Shown here: piece by piece, positions 32,556-44,486 of the stretch
Position numbering within the stretch: the first letter of the stretch is position 1
Layout of the letters: each line of letters starts with the position of its first letter
Source: Diphasiastrum complanatum
Taxonomy: Eukaryota > Streptophyta > Lycopodiopsida > Lycopodiales > Lycopodiaceae
Length of the DNA stretch: 64,000 nt
Assembly (NCBI GenBank): GCA_029204225.1
Contig: CM055103.1
Location: forward strand, 53,299,538-53,363,537
Direction of reading: 5' to 3'
Translations under genes and position numbers: made by a program
The notes under the pieces: model-generated
What the model saw: the letters and a program-made list of their open reading frames with translations, nothing else
Told to the model about the DNA's origin: nothing
Databases searched by the model: none

Positions 32556-34869
32556 GAAAAAAACATACTAGTTATCAAGATAGTTTTATTTTTGGCAATT
32601 GAGGAAATTGCAAAATTGGGACAATACAGTGTCCCTTAGATTAAAATATCATCGAGAAGCTCTGCTTTATGCGGCATTTAAATCAGTGTATGATAAGAAA
32701 ACAAAGATGGCATTCCATAAAAATCAATATTAAAACATATATATGATTTCAATTTTAAAACTTATTTAGAACTAATTTTTCACCTTTTAGCAAAATAGTC
32801 ACAATAGCTTACTCTTATAGCAAAAAAAAATAAAAAGAGAATTGATCCAATAAAAGCTAAACTTTGTAAAACTTTTATTTTATGTCGAAATTAGATTGTG
32901 AACAATCTAGCCTATTTTAGGATCCATCACATTCAAAGGCCAAGGTATTCAACTTCAAAAGGCAAGTAGAGAGCATATTTTAAAGTAGAGGCACCAACTT
33001 CAAATGGCCTAATAGAATAACTTTGTCACAACGTCGTGTAAAGTTGTTACACACAACCGTAGGGTGTCTATTTGTAAAAAAAAACTCAACATTCATTGGA
33101 GAGAAAAAATAGGAAGGCCCATACCTCATTTCACATAGAAAAGGGAGGCTTCCCATGTGGCAAGATGACTTGGCATAAAAAACGATGACATGAGATAAGT
33201 GGAGATGCCGCCTAGCATCTCTAGTAGTCCCCGACATCTCCACATGCCCCAGGGCACCTATTTTTTAGCAGCCGTTCAGATTTGAGTATTTGAGGTGGGA
33301 CAACGTCCTTGTGGCTCATATAGGATAAAGGAGAGAGAATAAATGTCTCCCAAATAGGCTTGTGTGCGATTAAGGGAGATGAAGCTGGCTTATGGAGGGG
33401 TAAGTGTGAATCAGCATCACCATTGGCCCCCTTTGTGTGTGAAAACACCCTAAGTTATCTTGAGTGTAAGTGTGTAAGTTATCTCGACAAGTCGATGTAG
33501 GACCAAAGCTTACGTGTCTCTACTTCATCAGTTTTAACACAGGTATTTTTTAATATTTTAAAACAACCGTCTCTTTTGGTTTTTCATTTTCCAACTATTA
33601 AATGATTCTTTAAACTTTGAGCCTACACATGTACAACAAAGCTTGTTGTGATCTTCTTTCATACCACCTTGTTTTGTTTTGTTGAAAAGCTGTAAAGGCC
33701 ATATTCAAACTTCAAAAAACCCAAAGAGTGATCTTATGCTTTGTCCAAGCAACAACATTTTTTAAAGACAACCTTCATATTTTAGATTAAGTAACGATAG
33801 GCCTAAAGGCAAATTGTCAGACTTTATCCCTCTTCCAAGGGCTACTTTCAAAACTAGAACACATCCCCATAAAGGAGATAAGGTATGCTCACATGCTCAT
33901 TTGGACACAAGCAAATCCACAAACCAACTTCTTATTGAAGTAATGTATTCTCAATCGTGATTGAGGTCCAAGTACAGCCCTACTCTCATCCAATGGTTGG
34001 TAATACTTCATGATGACAAAAAGATCATGATAACATTTTTCATGCATTTTCAGATGTTGGATGAGGGGCCATGTCTACACTCTTAGTCACAATTGGAAAT
34101 ATGATGCTCCGTTCTTGTACACTGTGCTACAGATCATTGGATATCTTTATAAGATTTTTGTTGTGAAAGCGTTTTTTCTAAGTTGTGATTTAAGAAAATA
34201 GTACATCTTCTTACTTGTCTTTCAAGAATGGAGGTATATTATGGATGAACACGTACAATGGTGGTGGTTGAGATAGCAATGATGGACACCAGACAAGCAT
34301 ACGTCTTCCTCCTTAAGACTCATCTTTTTGAACAACGAGGTCGAGAAGATATTAGATCTACAAAGTTGATAAATAGCTCGTACAACATAATTTACGCGAT
34401 TCACAGGAGAGAAGTAGACGCGTCTAATGGTCCCACTCCTAAATTTTTGCTACTCATTCAGCTTATGTTGCATCTATATATATTTATGATCTTTAACTCA
34501 TTTCATGAGCATGTCTAGATTTTAATGGTAGCTCTTTTATAACTCTCATCTTCTTCTCTTTGCTCATGATTATGTACCATAATGTCACGCTTGAAGTGAT
34601 GCCCTCAATGTGAGAGGGAAATTGGCCTGGGATTATCAACATTTTTTGTGTCATGTATTGGTATGCGAAGCTAACTCGTGGCAAAAATATAGGCATTGAT
34701 TGTGCTTGTGGGCGACTTACATGTACTATGTAGAATGTACTTTATAGCCTCTTAATTATACTAGTGATAGCTAAGAGTGATGGTTAATTGTATGGGACAT
34801 CAATTGTTGTTGATCATACATTATAATGGTATCAACAACTCCAATGCATGAGATGAGTTGAGTTAAATA
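32556..34869. other. AT-rich intergenic region, no gene seen
   Basis: Low-complexity AT-rich sequence with short frames only. The segment near 33195-33212 repeats part of the 28.84-kb tandem unit. Nothing else was identified. Confidence 0.4.
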
Positions 34870-35158
34870 TATAATAGCTCTATATGTTGATGACTCTCTG
34901 ATCATCAGCAATTCGAATCAATTGTTTCATAAGACAAAGTTGCTATTGTCGAAGGAATTCGAAATGACCGATGCAAGCCTTGTGCATTACCTTCTTGGGA
35001 TCGAGATAACGAGAGACAAAGCAAACAGAAGTATTGTGATAAGCGAAGAAAGGTATCTAACCAATGTACTCTACATGTATGGCATGGAAAACTGCAAGTC
35101 GATAGACTCGCCTATGGATCCAAGATTCAAACTGTCGAAGGAAGAGTTGCCTATTTGA
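34870..35158 (+). pseudogene. Copia reverse transcriptase fragment
   Basis: One open stretch from 34873: IALYVDDSLIISNSNQLFHK, then EFEMTDASLVHYLLGIEI, ISEERYLTNVLYMYGMENC and PMDPRFKLSKEELP. It starts at the YVDD active site and runs to the RT-RNase H connection. No stop interrupts it, yet both sides of the element are gone; it ends in TGA at 35156. It is a different Copia lineage from the fragments at 19.3 and 60.7 kb (LIYVDDIILGG and TLYVDDTLL). Confidence 0.92.
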
Positions 35159-35403
35159 TAAATAAATCAGCCTTAGAAATGGCTATGTAATTTCTATTTT
35201 CCATGATCTTATCGAATTTTAGGTGGATTGCTAATGTAACCAGATTTATATCAATACAATGTGATGTTTGAGACTTTTTTCAAGTTCTCCTTTCGCCCAG
35301 CCTGTATGGAAATCAGAGACTAGCCAATATTTTTGAGCACCTAGATAGCTGGATTATGTCAAAAACCTTCATCAAAAGTCGACATTCTTTTCCAACTGAT
35401 TGT

Positions 35404-36318
35404 TGTAAAGCTGACTCGGGTGCACCCAGCGTGCCCTGTAAGACTCTAAGGGGTGACACTCTCTAAGGTCCCAGTGCAAGTTAGAACGTCAAGGACTGAG
35501 CCTCCGACCTGTGGTGAGCCAGTCAAGTAGTCACAAGTCATGAGCTAGCTCTGGAGCTCGAGTCATGGCCTAATCATGAACCAAGTTGATTCTGCCGCCG
35601 GGACAGCTCCCGGGACCCATGTCCGGGAGCCAGACTGATTCTGCCAGGCTTGCCAGGCTTAATCAGCAAAATAAAAACTAAGTCCTAGAAAGCGTGCTTT
35701 ACCAGAAAGCACTATGTTTCAGGACAGAGGGGGTGCGCCGAATCACAGCAGTACTATAGGGGGAGTCCGGCAGACAGAGACTTGGGCAGCTCAACCAGCA
35801 CCAGGAATCCAATCGCCAGGTCTCAGGTCCCTCTACTAGCACGAGCCAGGCACAATGCCCAGCACGTGTTGGTGGCCCCAAGACCGGTTAGTCTATGTAT
35901 GAATGTAACCTCTTCCAAATCTAATAAAGTTGATCCTTGGGGATGATTACCATTTCGGTTTCACCTCCGGGACTGGTCCAAGTGGAAGGACCCTTACTAC
36001 AACCTTTTTGTGTCGCCGGCACCTAAGGGTCCACGTCGCCAACATGTGGCTTGCCGCTATGCGAATTGGTCAGTTTGGCGACCACTATGACTTGGGTTTC
36101 ATGTGTGGCTTGTCTTTGCCTTTGGTTACCTTTTGGGGATGGATTCTGAGTTGGCTTTCAGGTTGGTTGGGATTCCAGTTTTCTTAAGTCTGAATGGTAA
36201 AGCTTGTTACGTTTTCGAGTTGGCTTTTACGTAAGTGCATGATGGATGTATGTTAGACTTAAGCGTGTGTTGGAGAAATCGCTCAAGTCCCAGCACCCTT
36301 TGAGGCGCCGGTGCAACA
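35404..36318 (+). mobile_element. 5' LTR of a Gypsy element
   Basis: Less AT-rich than its surroundings. It starts near TGTAAAGCTGACTCGGG and ends GGTGCAACA, two bases before a primer-binding site. AATAAAG at 35921 is a plausible poly(A) signal in the middle. The start could also be TGTTGT at 35401. No 3' LTR for this element is in the window. Confidence 0.55.
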
Positions 36319-36320
36319 TG

Positions 36321-36332
36321 TGGTATCAGAGC
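36321..36332 (+). promoter_or_regulatory. Primer-binding site, initiator tRNA-Met type
   Basis: TGGTATCAGAGC followed by C, two bases after the inferred LTR end. It sets the start of the Gypsy internal region on the plus strand. Confidence 0.85.
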
Positions 36333-36403
36333 CGACTAGCCGGTCAGCTACGCAAGTCTCACAGGGATGGCCATGTCTTGGGATTTGTCAGGACAACCGT
36401 TGT

Positions 36404-36799
36404 GCAAGGTGTTGTCCACAGTGTAAGCACGGGTGCGTCCACGGTCAGGGTGGTCGGCAGAACGGGGGCCTTGATGAGGCAAGGTGTTGCCCTTGAAGTG
36501 TAAGCATGGTCAGTTCCCGTGGTTTGGGGTTGGCGCCGTCTGCACGTAGGATAGATGAGGCAATGTGCTGCCATTAGGTTGGTGAAAGCACGGTCTGTGC
36601 CTTGTGGGGTGCGGGGTGACATATTCAAACTATACGGGTTAACCATTGATACAGAGATGCTACTCGAATTCGGGTGCAAAGCACGGGTGGTCAGCTGCCG
36701 GTGCGAGATAGCTGCCGATCGTTTAGTTATAAGGGCTATCGACCAAAAAGTGGTGGGGCGTGACTGAGGCAATGTGCTGCTTAATGGTGAAAGCACGGA
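36404..36799 (+). repeat. Four ~30-37-bp repeats in the Gypsy leader
   Basis: GGCAA.GTG.TG...GTG.AAGCACGG occurs at 36404-36432, 36476-36510, 36557-36593 and 36765-36799, between the primer site and gag. Copies are imperfect. Repeats in retroelement leaders can act in packaging or translation; here that is only a possibility. Confidence 0.7.
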
Positions 36800-37229
36800 T
36801 GGTTGGATGGATGTTTCCCTGTGGGCTAATTTTGTGATAGATTTGTGTGGGTGTGGCTAGGCAAAGGTCCTACGTCCAATCTCAGGGGGGATTGTGGCTT
36901 GAGAGGGATCCTCTGTGTTTGCTTTGGTTGGTATGTTCCATTTGTTGTGTGCTTGCTTGGACACAAATGACCTAGTTTCTACTTGGCTCTCAGGTGATGT
37001 GAGCGTGCTAGTTTGAGGAGGGGATATTTTCTTTGAAGCTGATTAAATAAAGAAGAAAAGAGAGCTGTGGGGCTCGGCCGACAGAAGGGAGAGTTTTCAA
37101 AAAAAAATAAAAAGGATTGAGACGATAATCTGTTGGAAGTACACCTCTTACTATAATGGAGGACCACCTTGATGAGTTACAAAAATTGATGGACGGAGAG
37201 GAGCAGGTTCGAGAATTGAAGTAGCTTCA

Positions 37230-38675
37230 TTGACTTCTGAAGAGAGAGCTGAAGTCCTATTCAAAGCTAGCTACCAAAACATGCATGGCTCCCGCATGCA
37301 TCGAGATGGCACCAGGTCAAAGTCAAGAAAGAAAGAGCGTATGCACTCCACAGTGGCGCCTCTCCAAGAAGAGATGGGTGGCCCTTCTGAACCTACACCA
37401 AGAGACGAACCCATGCCAGAGGCGCAACAAGACCTCTTTGAAGTGAAGATGCGGCAATACTTATCAAGTGCAATGATGGCTATGCTTAGCGAGGTGAAGA
37501 AGGACAGAGAAACCGAAAGAAAAGAATGGCAAACATCCCTACGAGCCATGAACCTTACTCAATTCGACCTTGTTAGAGAAATGAGAGACGGGCTAACACA
37601 GCTCAAAGCCAGGTTTGAAGAGTTGGAGGCAATTAGAGGGAATGCAGTGGCGCCTCCTCCACAGATATCAAGAGAACCACAAGCGTGAAACATAGAAGGC
37701 CCAAAGAAGACTGCCAAAATAAAAGCACCACCTACTTTCAAAGGAGAGCATGACATTCGAATTGTGGAAGATTGGTTGTTTCACATGGACCATTACTTCC
37801 GTCTGATGAACACTCCTGAAGAAGAAAGAACGGACTTGGCATTAGCATATTTTGAGGGCTACACTACAAATTGGTACCGGATGGCAGGAATGCATTTCCA
37901 GACATGGGACACGTTCAAAACCGCGTTACGAGAGGAGTTCATACCGAAGGATTCACACATGAGATTGAGGACAGAATTATCAGGGCTCAAGTAGAAAGGT
38001 TCATTGCGAGAGTACCTCAATAAATTCAAACAGAGTGTATGGGTTATTGAAGATATGTCCGAGGTGGACAAAACTCATTACCTCTTGTCTGGAATGCAGT
38101 CTTGGACCCGACGTGCAATAGACAGCTACATGCCCCATGATTTCAATTCAACTATTTGGGCGGCTGAAATGGTTTGTGATTATGAGAGCACATTGGCACC
38201 AGCTGCTCGCTCAACCTCAACAAGAGTATTTAGTGGATCCAGACCGAGTCCGAGCTTCTTTTCAAAGGGGGACTCAGCTTCAAATGGCAACCAAGCCTCG
38301 AGTAGCGTGAACAAATTTCCAATAAAAATAGGGTTTGGCAACCAAGGCAACAATGGAGGAAACACGTTCCAGAGAAGAAACAATGTTGGACCTTCAGCTA
38401 GTCACAGCAACAGCTCACCAACAATGGGCAGTCCCATGCGCTGCTTCAATTGTCATTAGCAAGGTCACTCTTGGAGGTCATGCCCCAAATCATTGAACAA
38501 GCAAATCATGGCTGCCATTGAAGTATTTGATAGAATGGAGAGAGAGACATTCGATCAAGAAGATGGTGAACATGATGACGAAGAAGACCCGGAAAAGGAT
38601 TTGACAGAGTCCGACCTGAATGCCTTACAACAGATAGGGGCACTTGCGGTGTATTATGGTGCTTGCTATCAGTAG
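37230..38675 (+). pseudogene. Gypsy gag, broken by three stops
   Basis: One reading frame throughout. It begins in a basic, charged N-terminus, then the capsid domain (PPTFKGEHDIRIVEDWLFHMD, YFEGYTTNWYRMAGM, FIPKDSHMRLRTELSGLK, LREYLNKFKQSVW). A Ser/Asn-rich linker follows, then a zinc knuckle CFNCH-stop-QGHSWRSC and an acidic tail. Stops at 37686-37688 (TGA for CGA), 37992-37994 (TAG for CAG) and 38457-38459 (TAG for CAG, inside the zinc knuckle) each need one C-to-T change. Protease and polymerase are missing; the frame ends at 38675 and Copia family A copy 2 follows. Confidence 0.93.
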
Positions 38676-38845
38676 ATTATACTTCCGATGTTTATGAATC
38701 TTAGTTGATTAACATTATCTATTGCTTATAAATTTTTTACATCAGATATGCAATGTCAGTTTGTAGTTCAAAGGAGGATAGATCGCGGAATGAAGCAATA
38801 GCTTCGCCCGCACAGATCAACTCCATCTGAGCTTTGCATCAGTGA

Positions 38846-40487
38846 ATCGTGATTACTCGACTTATCCTACACAATAAACATTCGGTTATCAATTCACATC
38901 AGTGGTATCAGAGTGCAATACTCCGATTCACAATAGTGGTATCAGAGCCTGCACGATCAGAGAATCATAGCACTAGGTTCATCATACATGAAAGTTCTTA
39001 GAGCCTGCAGGTTTTGACAACCACACAGGTTGATCACAACCATGCTATGGCTTCCATTAGCATCATCCAATCGAAGATATGCACAGTTCTTGAGGCACGC
39101 GGGTCGAATTTCTTGGCCTGGAAGGTAAAGACTTCACTCATCCTAAGAACTTTATGGCCCTGGTGGGTGGACGACATCGAAGAGATGCCAGCCAGCATAG
39201 GCAAAGAACTTGAAAAATGGAAGGAGAAGAACGACAAATCCGTACTTGTCATCTCCTCTTCCATCGAAGACAAGCATCACCCTCGACCTTGCATCAATAT
39301 CCAATGCTAGAGAGATGTGGGCTGCACTCATTAGCAGATTTCAGACCAAGTCACGCAATCAAATCATGCATCTAGAAGATCAGCTTACCTATCTAAGATG
39401 GGACGACAAAGATCTCACCAGCTTCATCAGAAAAATAAAGAACATGTTCTTGTCATTACACAATGCTAGAACAGAGCACGTGATCTCACAAGAGAAGCAG
39501 CTCAGCTACCTGCTACATTCCCTACCAAGATCGTTCTAGACTATCCATACCTTACTGGCAAAAGATCCTGCCATGACCTTCGACAAGGCCATCATTGACA
39601 TCAAGGAAGAAGTTGAAGCTAGAGAGCACTATGATGACAAGAATGAATCTGATCAGACTCTCTATAGCAACAAAGATCAATCGAAGAAGAAAAATCATCC
39701 TAAGAGGGAGTCAGTCATGAAGAAGATAGGACCGAAGTCAGCAGAGAGAGGGAGATCAGAAAGGAAGGAACAAGAACTAGCAGCAAAGCAGTAACAAGAA
39801 GAAATGTGATAGATGCAGACATGATGGCTACACGGTGGATAAATGTTGGCTGAATCCAAAAATCGAGTGTACACATTGTCACTAGAAGGGACATGCAGTC
39901 ATGGATTGCTACCATAATCCATGTAACAAGAAGATGCAAAGCAGAAAAGAGAGCTCAAACAACACATCACATGAAGAGGAATCAAAATCCTCCAAGATGG
40001 CTGAAAAACAAGCAAGCAGAAACTCTACTGCATATTTATGCAATGATGTGTGTGCTACATCATCAATCGACTTTCAAGAAGTAATTCTTGATTGAGGTGC
40101 AACATCACATTTTGTGACAACCAGACGGATCATAGCTGACTTTCGACAAACTGATTCTTCCAAATATATAATCCTAGGAGATGGATCAAGACACGAAGTG
40201 AACGGAACTGGAGTGTTGTGGCTCAACACCAATGGTAGAGACAGAAGACTAGATGATGTCCTGTACATGCCTTTACTGTAGAAAGATCTACTATCAGTTG
40301 CAAAGATAGCAGACGTAGACATGCGTGTGACATATTCACAATGAAACATGGAATGTAGTTGATGCCAACACCAGTACTCTCATGACTCAAGGGAGAGGCA
40401 ACTTATATATCTGAAGGTATGCCTATCGACAGAGCAGGCTCATCAAGTCCATGAGTCGATGCACGTTCTATGGCATAGGAGACTAGC
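38846..40487 (+). pseudogene. Copia family A, copy 2: leader, gag and protease, truncated both ends
   Basis: Aligns with copy 1 from AGTGAATCGTGATTAC through the double primer-binding region (38904-38949), gag (ATG 39047, MASISIIQSKICTVLEARGS), zinc knuckles (39806-39905), the protease region and the WHRRL motif at 40467-40485, where similarity stops. No LTR precedes it. Stops include TAG at 39537-39539, a TAG in the second zinc knuckle and TGA at 40093-40095, which replaces the Ser codon of the DSGA protease site. Copy 2 lacks the 4-base gag insertion and the 22859 stop of copy 1, so the two decayed independently. Confidence 0.93.
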
Positions 40488-40849
40488 CCTTCAATCCGAG
40501 CTCGTATGAACAATGGCTGCAAAATCGGTAAGACTGGATTTGGATGTGTTTTGAATACAATAGCCGTGGTGATGATAGCATGCAAAACAGCAATGGTAGT
40601 CGTGAGCGCATTGGATTGTAAGGAAAACAAGAGCTTAATGATCGCAAGCGAAACAGAGTGAGAATGAACAAAAAAACAGAAGTGTTTGAAGTGTTCGGCA
40701 TATTAATGATATGTCAGTGGATTAGACTAGTATTTAATAAAAAATGTCCTCCTAATATTGAAAGTACAATCCTTAAAAAAATAAGGTCTAAAGGTATTAA
40801 ATATAAATGGAATTTTTTGGTAAAATAGAATGGCCAAATATTGCAAAAC

Positions 40850-41285
40850 CATGTGTCGCAGTCTTCACTTTTCCAAAAATGGTGAATATACTAACATAAC
40901 AAATTCCACATTAATGTCGCTTTTTTCGCTAAACATTATGGGAATTATACATGAAACAAAGGTGTCAGTTTTTTCGCATATTTCTTATAGATTGGAAACA
41001 TGGTAAAAACATGTTGGAAACAATTACAAAAACAGTGTCGGCATTTTTGGGAAAATGAAAACAACAAGTGGACGTATTAACGAAAGTGTCGAGTTTTTTG
41101 CAAACTGGCTTATGGCAAAAATACTTATTTGGTATTGCATTTTTTGGAAATAATACGTGATAAACTAACAATGTACTGTGTCGCATTTTTGGCACGGGTT
41201 GAATGGTGAATCTTTACAAACGCGATGGAGTAATGACTGACTATGGCATTTTTCGCTTTCTTCGCAAAAATGCGAAGCTTTTCCT
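40850..41285. repeat. Irregular repeats of a GTGTCG..ATTTTTTCGC motif
   Basis: GTGTCG or a near match followed by a T-rich run and CGC occurs near 40853, 40912, 40961, 41033, 41086, 41178 and 41247, at 50-90 base spacing. It lies beyond the 3' end of the minus-strand Gypsy integrase, so it is probably that element's 3' untranslated region or LTR. The same GCGAAAAATGCGAC theme appears in the Copia family A LTR near 21255 and 21323. Confidence 0.6.
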
Positions 41286-42372
41286 GCTATTTCTATTCAA
41301 AAATTAGTCATAGTATTGCTTCACTCTTGAACCATTTACTTGGGTATCAAGTAACTATCCTTCAAGATCTGCTAACTGTAATGATCCATTGTTAAAGACT
41401 TCAACAATCCTATAGAGTCCCATCCATCTTCTGTGTAATTTCCCTGGAAACAACATGTGTCTGTTGTCATACAGAAGCACATAGTCTCCTCGTTTCATTT
41501 TGGTCTTTTTGATCGATTGATCAAAATCATCTTTTCTTTTACTTTGCACCCGTTCAGTTTCTATTAATGCTAACTGACGGTCCTCCTCCAATTGCGTCAA
41601 GGTAATCATTCGCTCTTAGAGATTATCATTTTTGTCCATCTGTTTCGCATTATCAATGCGAAAGGTGAGAACTTCAAATTCTATGGGTGGTATCGGATGC
41701 ATTCCATATATAAGGTAATATGGAGTTTGCCTGGTTGTGATTTTCTCGACGGTTCTCTATGCCCATAAAACACATGGTAACTTCTGATCCCAATCGGAAG
41801 AATGTGTTTCTGTCACCTTGTTCAGAATTTTGCACAAAACTCCGTTTGCTCGCTCAGTAAGTCCATTTGCTTTAGGATTATACTGAGTGGTTTGACGATG
41901 TGTCATGGAAAAATATGATAACATAGCTTCAATGGTTTGATTAAGAAAGTGGATTCCCTGTCACTTACAAGTTCTAAGGGACATCCATAACGAGTGATGA
42001 TGTTTTGAAACAAAAACTTTGCCACAGTTTTGGCATCACTTTCTACTATAGCTTTGGCCTCTACCATCTTGGTAGCATAGTCCGTTGCAATGAGAATGTA
42101 ATGATGATGGGTTTTACGAGTGGTTGGCTTGATAGGTCCTGCAAAATTGATTCCCCACTTTTCGAATGGTGCTAAGGGAATAATCGGTGTGAGTGGCCAA
42201 TGTGTCGCGAAGCTGGGTTTCCCCATCCTCTGACATGGATCACATTTTTTAATGAACAATTTGACATCTCTATAAAGTGTAGGCCATCAATACTTAGCAT
42301 TTAAAATTTTTCTGACAATATTTCTAAGCGCGTAATGGCCTCCCAAATCTTCCTCATGTAATGCACTTATTA
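41286..42372 (-). pseudogene. Gypsy integrase fragment
   Basis: Read on the minus strand from 42372: zinc-binding region (LHEEDLGGHYALRNIVRKIL ... FIKKCDPCQRMGKPS), core (HYILIATDYATKMVEAKA, FLFQNIITRYGCPLELVSDRES), then after a frameshift LTERANGVLCKIL, SDWDQKLPCVLWA, PYYLIYGMHPI, and the C-terminal domain (RGDYVLLYDNRHMLFPGKLHRRWMGLYRIVEV) ending near 41355. All three integrase domains are in order. It is a different Gypsy lineage from the 25.8-27.4 kb copy. Confidence 0.93.
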
Positions 42373-42373
42373 T

Positions 42374-43434
42374 GGTTGTTACATACCTATGTAACTAGCA
42401 GTACTTTAGACCCTAAATAGTCCATTTAGTGTTGGGGGCTAAATGGCAAGGTACCCTTAGGATTAAGGGTATATGCCCTTGGATAAGGACAGGCAAGTAA
42501 CTATACCTTAGTTGGAGGTATGGAGTCACGTGACCCTTGGATAAGGGGTACCCTTAGTATTAAGGGTGTGTGTCTTAGATTAAGGTACTAGTGTCCTTGG
42601 TTAAGGGCAGATAGGTGTCTATGCCTTGGATGGAGGTATGGAACCTAGAGAGGTGTTAGAAAGTCATTGAATGACTATTTTCTAAACCTTGGGCCTCAAC
42701 CTTGAACCATATCACTTTATTGGTCTAGGACCAAAGTATACATGCACAACTTGGGCAATGGGACCTAAAGTGTCCATTGAGTTCCCAACTCCCACAAGAA
42801 AGGCATTCAAAGAGTCATAGGTTATGGAGGGAGTCTCTTGACCTTCCATAAGCCTATGGAGGCTCTTGGAGATTCTTTAACTCCCCTAGGCTTCTCTCTC
42901 TCTCATTGGATGAGCATGGAACTCCATAGTGCATTGGAGGGGTCCATGGGCCATCTATATGAGGGTAGTAGGGCGCCCATTGGGAGGGGGGGATCTCTCT
43001 TGTTTGCTTTGCTTATGCTCTAGTGTTGCTACTAGTGCGTAGAGTGCTTTCTTGTAGTAGTATGCTTGAGGTTTGGATCTTGCTTATGGTATGGGACATA
43101 AGTAGGGTTTGGATCTTGAGTATGCTATGGAGTGTTGTGCTATGCTTGTAATTTGTTTATGGTTAGCAAGGGGGAGCTAGATAGATCTTGCTTGGAGCTT
43201 GGATCTAGCTATGGTTGGGTGGTGAATACTTGAGGCCAACTTGTTATCTATCTTTGTGTTTAAAGAGTAGGGACACAGGTGGAGGAGAGATCCATGGAGG
43301 CTTGCAGATCCTTACTTACAGGTGGAGGCATCCTAGCTTGGAGTTGGGGAGCATCTTGAAGCTTGCAGGTTGCTTGGAGGATATATGGAGGCTCTACCTT
43401 GGTTTGGAGGACTTCCTCACCTCTACTTGTAAAA
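42374..43434 (+). mobile_element. 5' LTR of a second plus-strand Gypsy element
   Basis: Bounded on the left by TGTTACATACC, where the preceding integrase similarity stops, and on the right by the primer-binding site at 43436. Its first third holds a diverged tandem duplication of about 100 bp (about 42446-42545 and 42547-42650), each with CCCTTAG.ATTAAGGGT and ending GGAGGTATGGA. Exact ends are uncertain without a 3' copy. Confidence 0.5.
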
Positions 43435-43435
43435 G

Positions 43436-43447
43436 TGGTATCAGAGC
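43436..43447 (+). promoter_or_regulatory. Primer-binding site, initiator tRNA-Met type
   Basis: Exact TGGTATCAGAGC, upstream of a long leader and a Gypsy gag on the same strand. Confidence 0.85.
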
Positions 43448-43834
43448 TAGACAAAGGATGGTAACATTTCTAACCTTCTTCAAGTTCTATTAAGATAACC
43501 AACTAAATTATTATTTTTTTGAAAATTATAGACTTTTCTAGTTGTAGGAAGCTTGTAGTTGAAGTACCCAATGAACCTAGTTCTCTTTGGAAGAGAGTAG
43601 TGATGCTTATAGAATTGTTTAGGGGCTGATTTTCTATCATGTTAGAGAAGTTTTAAAGTGGGCTTTGGGTTTTTTAAAGTTCTGAAAAAAGATTTGTGGG
43701 ATGGGTAGAGGAAGTCTTCCTCTACATACACAAACTTTTTTTGGCAAAAAGATTGATTCTAGCTTTGTGTTTTGATCAAAACTAGTGTTTTTTTTGCATA
43801 AATGAAGTGTTTGAAGTTCTGATTTTCATTTTGA

Positions 43835-44111
43835 AGTTCTATCTTTCAGACTTGTAAATCTGAAAATCAGATCTGAAAAGTGAAGTTTTCATTCAAACTT
43901 CATTAGTTACACCTTTCTATCTCCTAGTTTCATGAAAATGGCAATGTAGGAAGGGAATGGTAGTGTAACTTTGTGCATAAAACAAGTTTTGAAATTCTTT
44001 TTTTTGTCAGTCTGAAGTTTTGATTTTCAGACCTGTAAATCTGAAAATCAGATATGAAAATTGAAGTTTTTATAAAGCTTCATTAGTTATCCATTTCTAG
44101 ACACTAGTTTC
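43835..44111 (+). repeat. Leader duplication (~100 bp) carrying hairpins
   Basis: About 43835-43931 and 44015-44111 are imperfect copies (TTTCAGAC.TGTAAATCTGAAAATCAGAT ... CTTCATTAGTTA ... CACTAGTTTC). In the second copy GATTTTCAGA and TCTGAAAATC form a perfect 10-bp stem around an 8-base loop (44032-44059). The first copy keeps a 7-bp stem. It lies between the primer site and gag. Confidence 0.75.
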
Positions 44112-44486
44112 TTGGTTTTGGAAATTTAGAATAGTGAGAAATGTGAAAACTTTGGTTGCTTTTGAAATGACAAATGGAATTCGAATTGGAATGGGAACTT
44201 TATGTTAACATTAGCTTAGATTAGTTAATTGAAGTTTACATAAAGATTTGGTTTTCATTTTTGCTTTTGATTAGGGCAAATGTAACTTGTTGTTGTTTTT
44301 TCCTCTTAAGCTTGGATTGAGCTTGCAAATAGTAGGCTTGGATGGAGCTTATAAACAATAAGATTGAATGAGTAGAAGTAAATGCTTTTTATTTGCATTG
44401 GATGTAAGAATAAAAGCATTTCTATCATTCTAATTTGAGCACTTGTTGTTGTATTTGCATAATAGGAAAACACACAAGAAACCCCA

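Noticed and set aside
36404-36799. CRISPR-like array
   Set aside because: Repeats are imperfect and irregularly spaced, in the leader of a plant retrotransposon.
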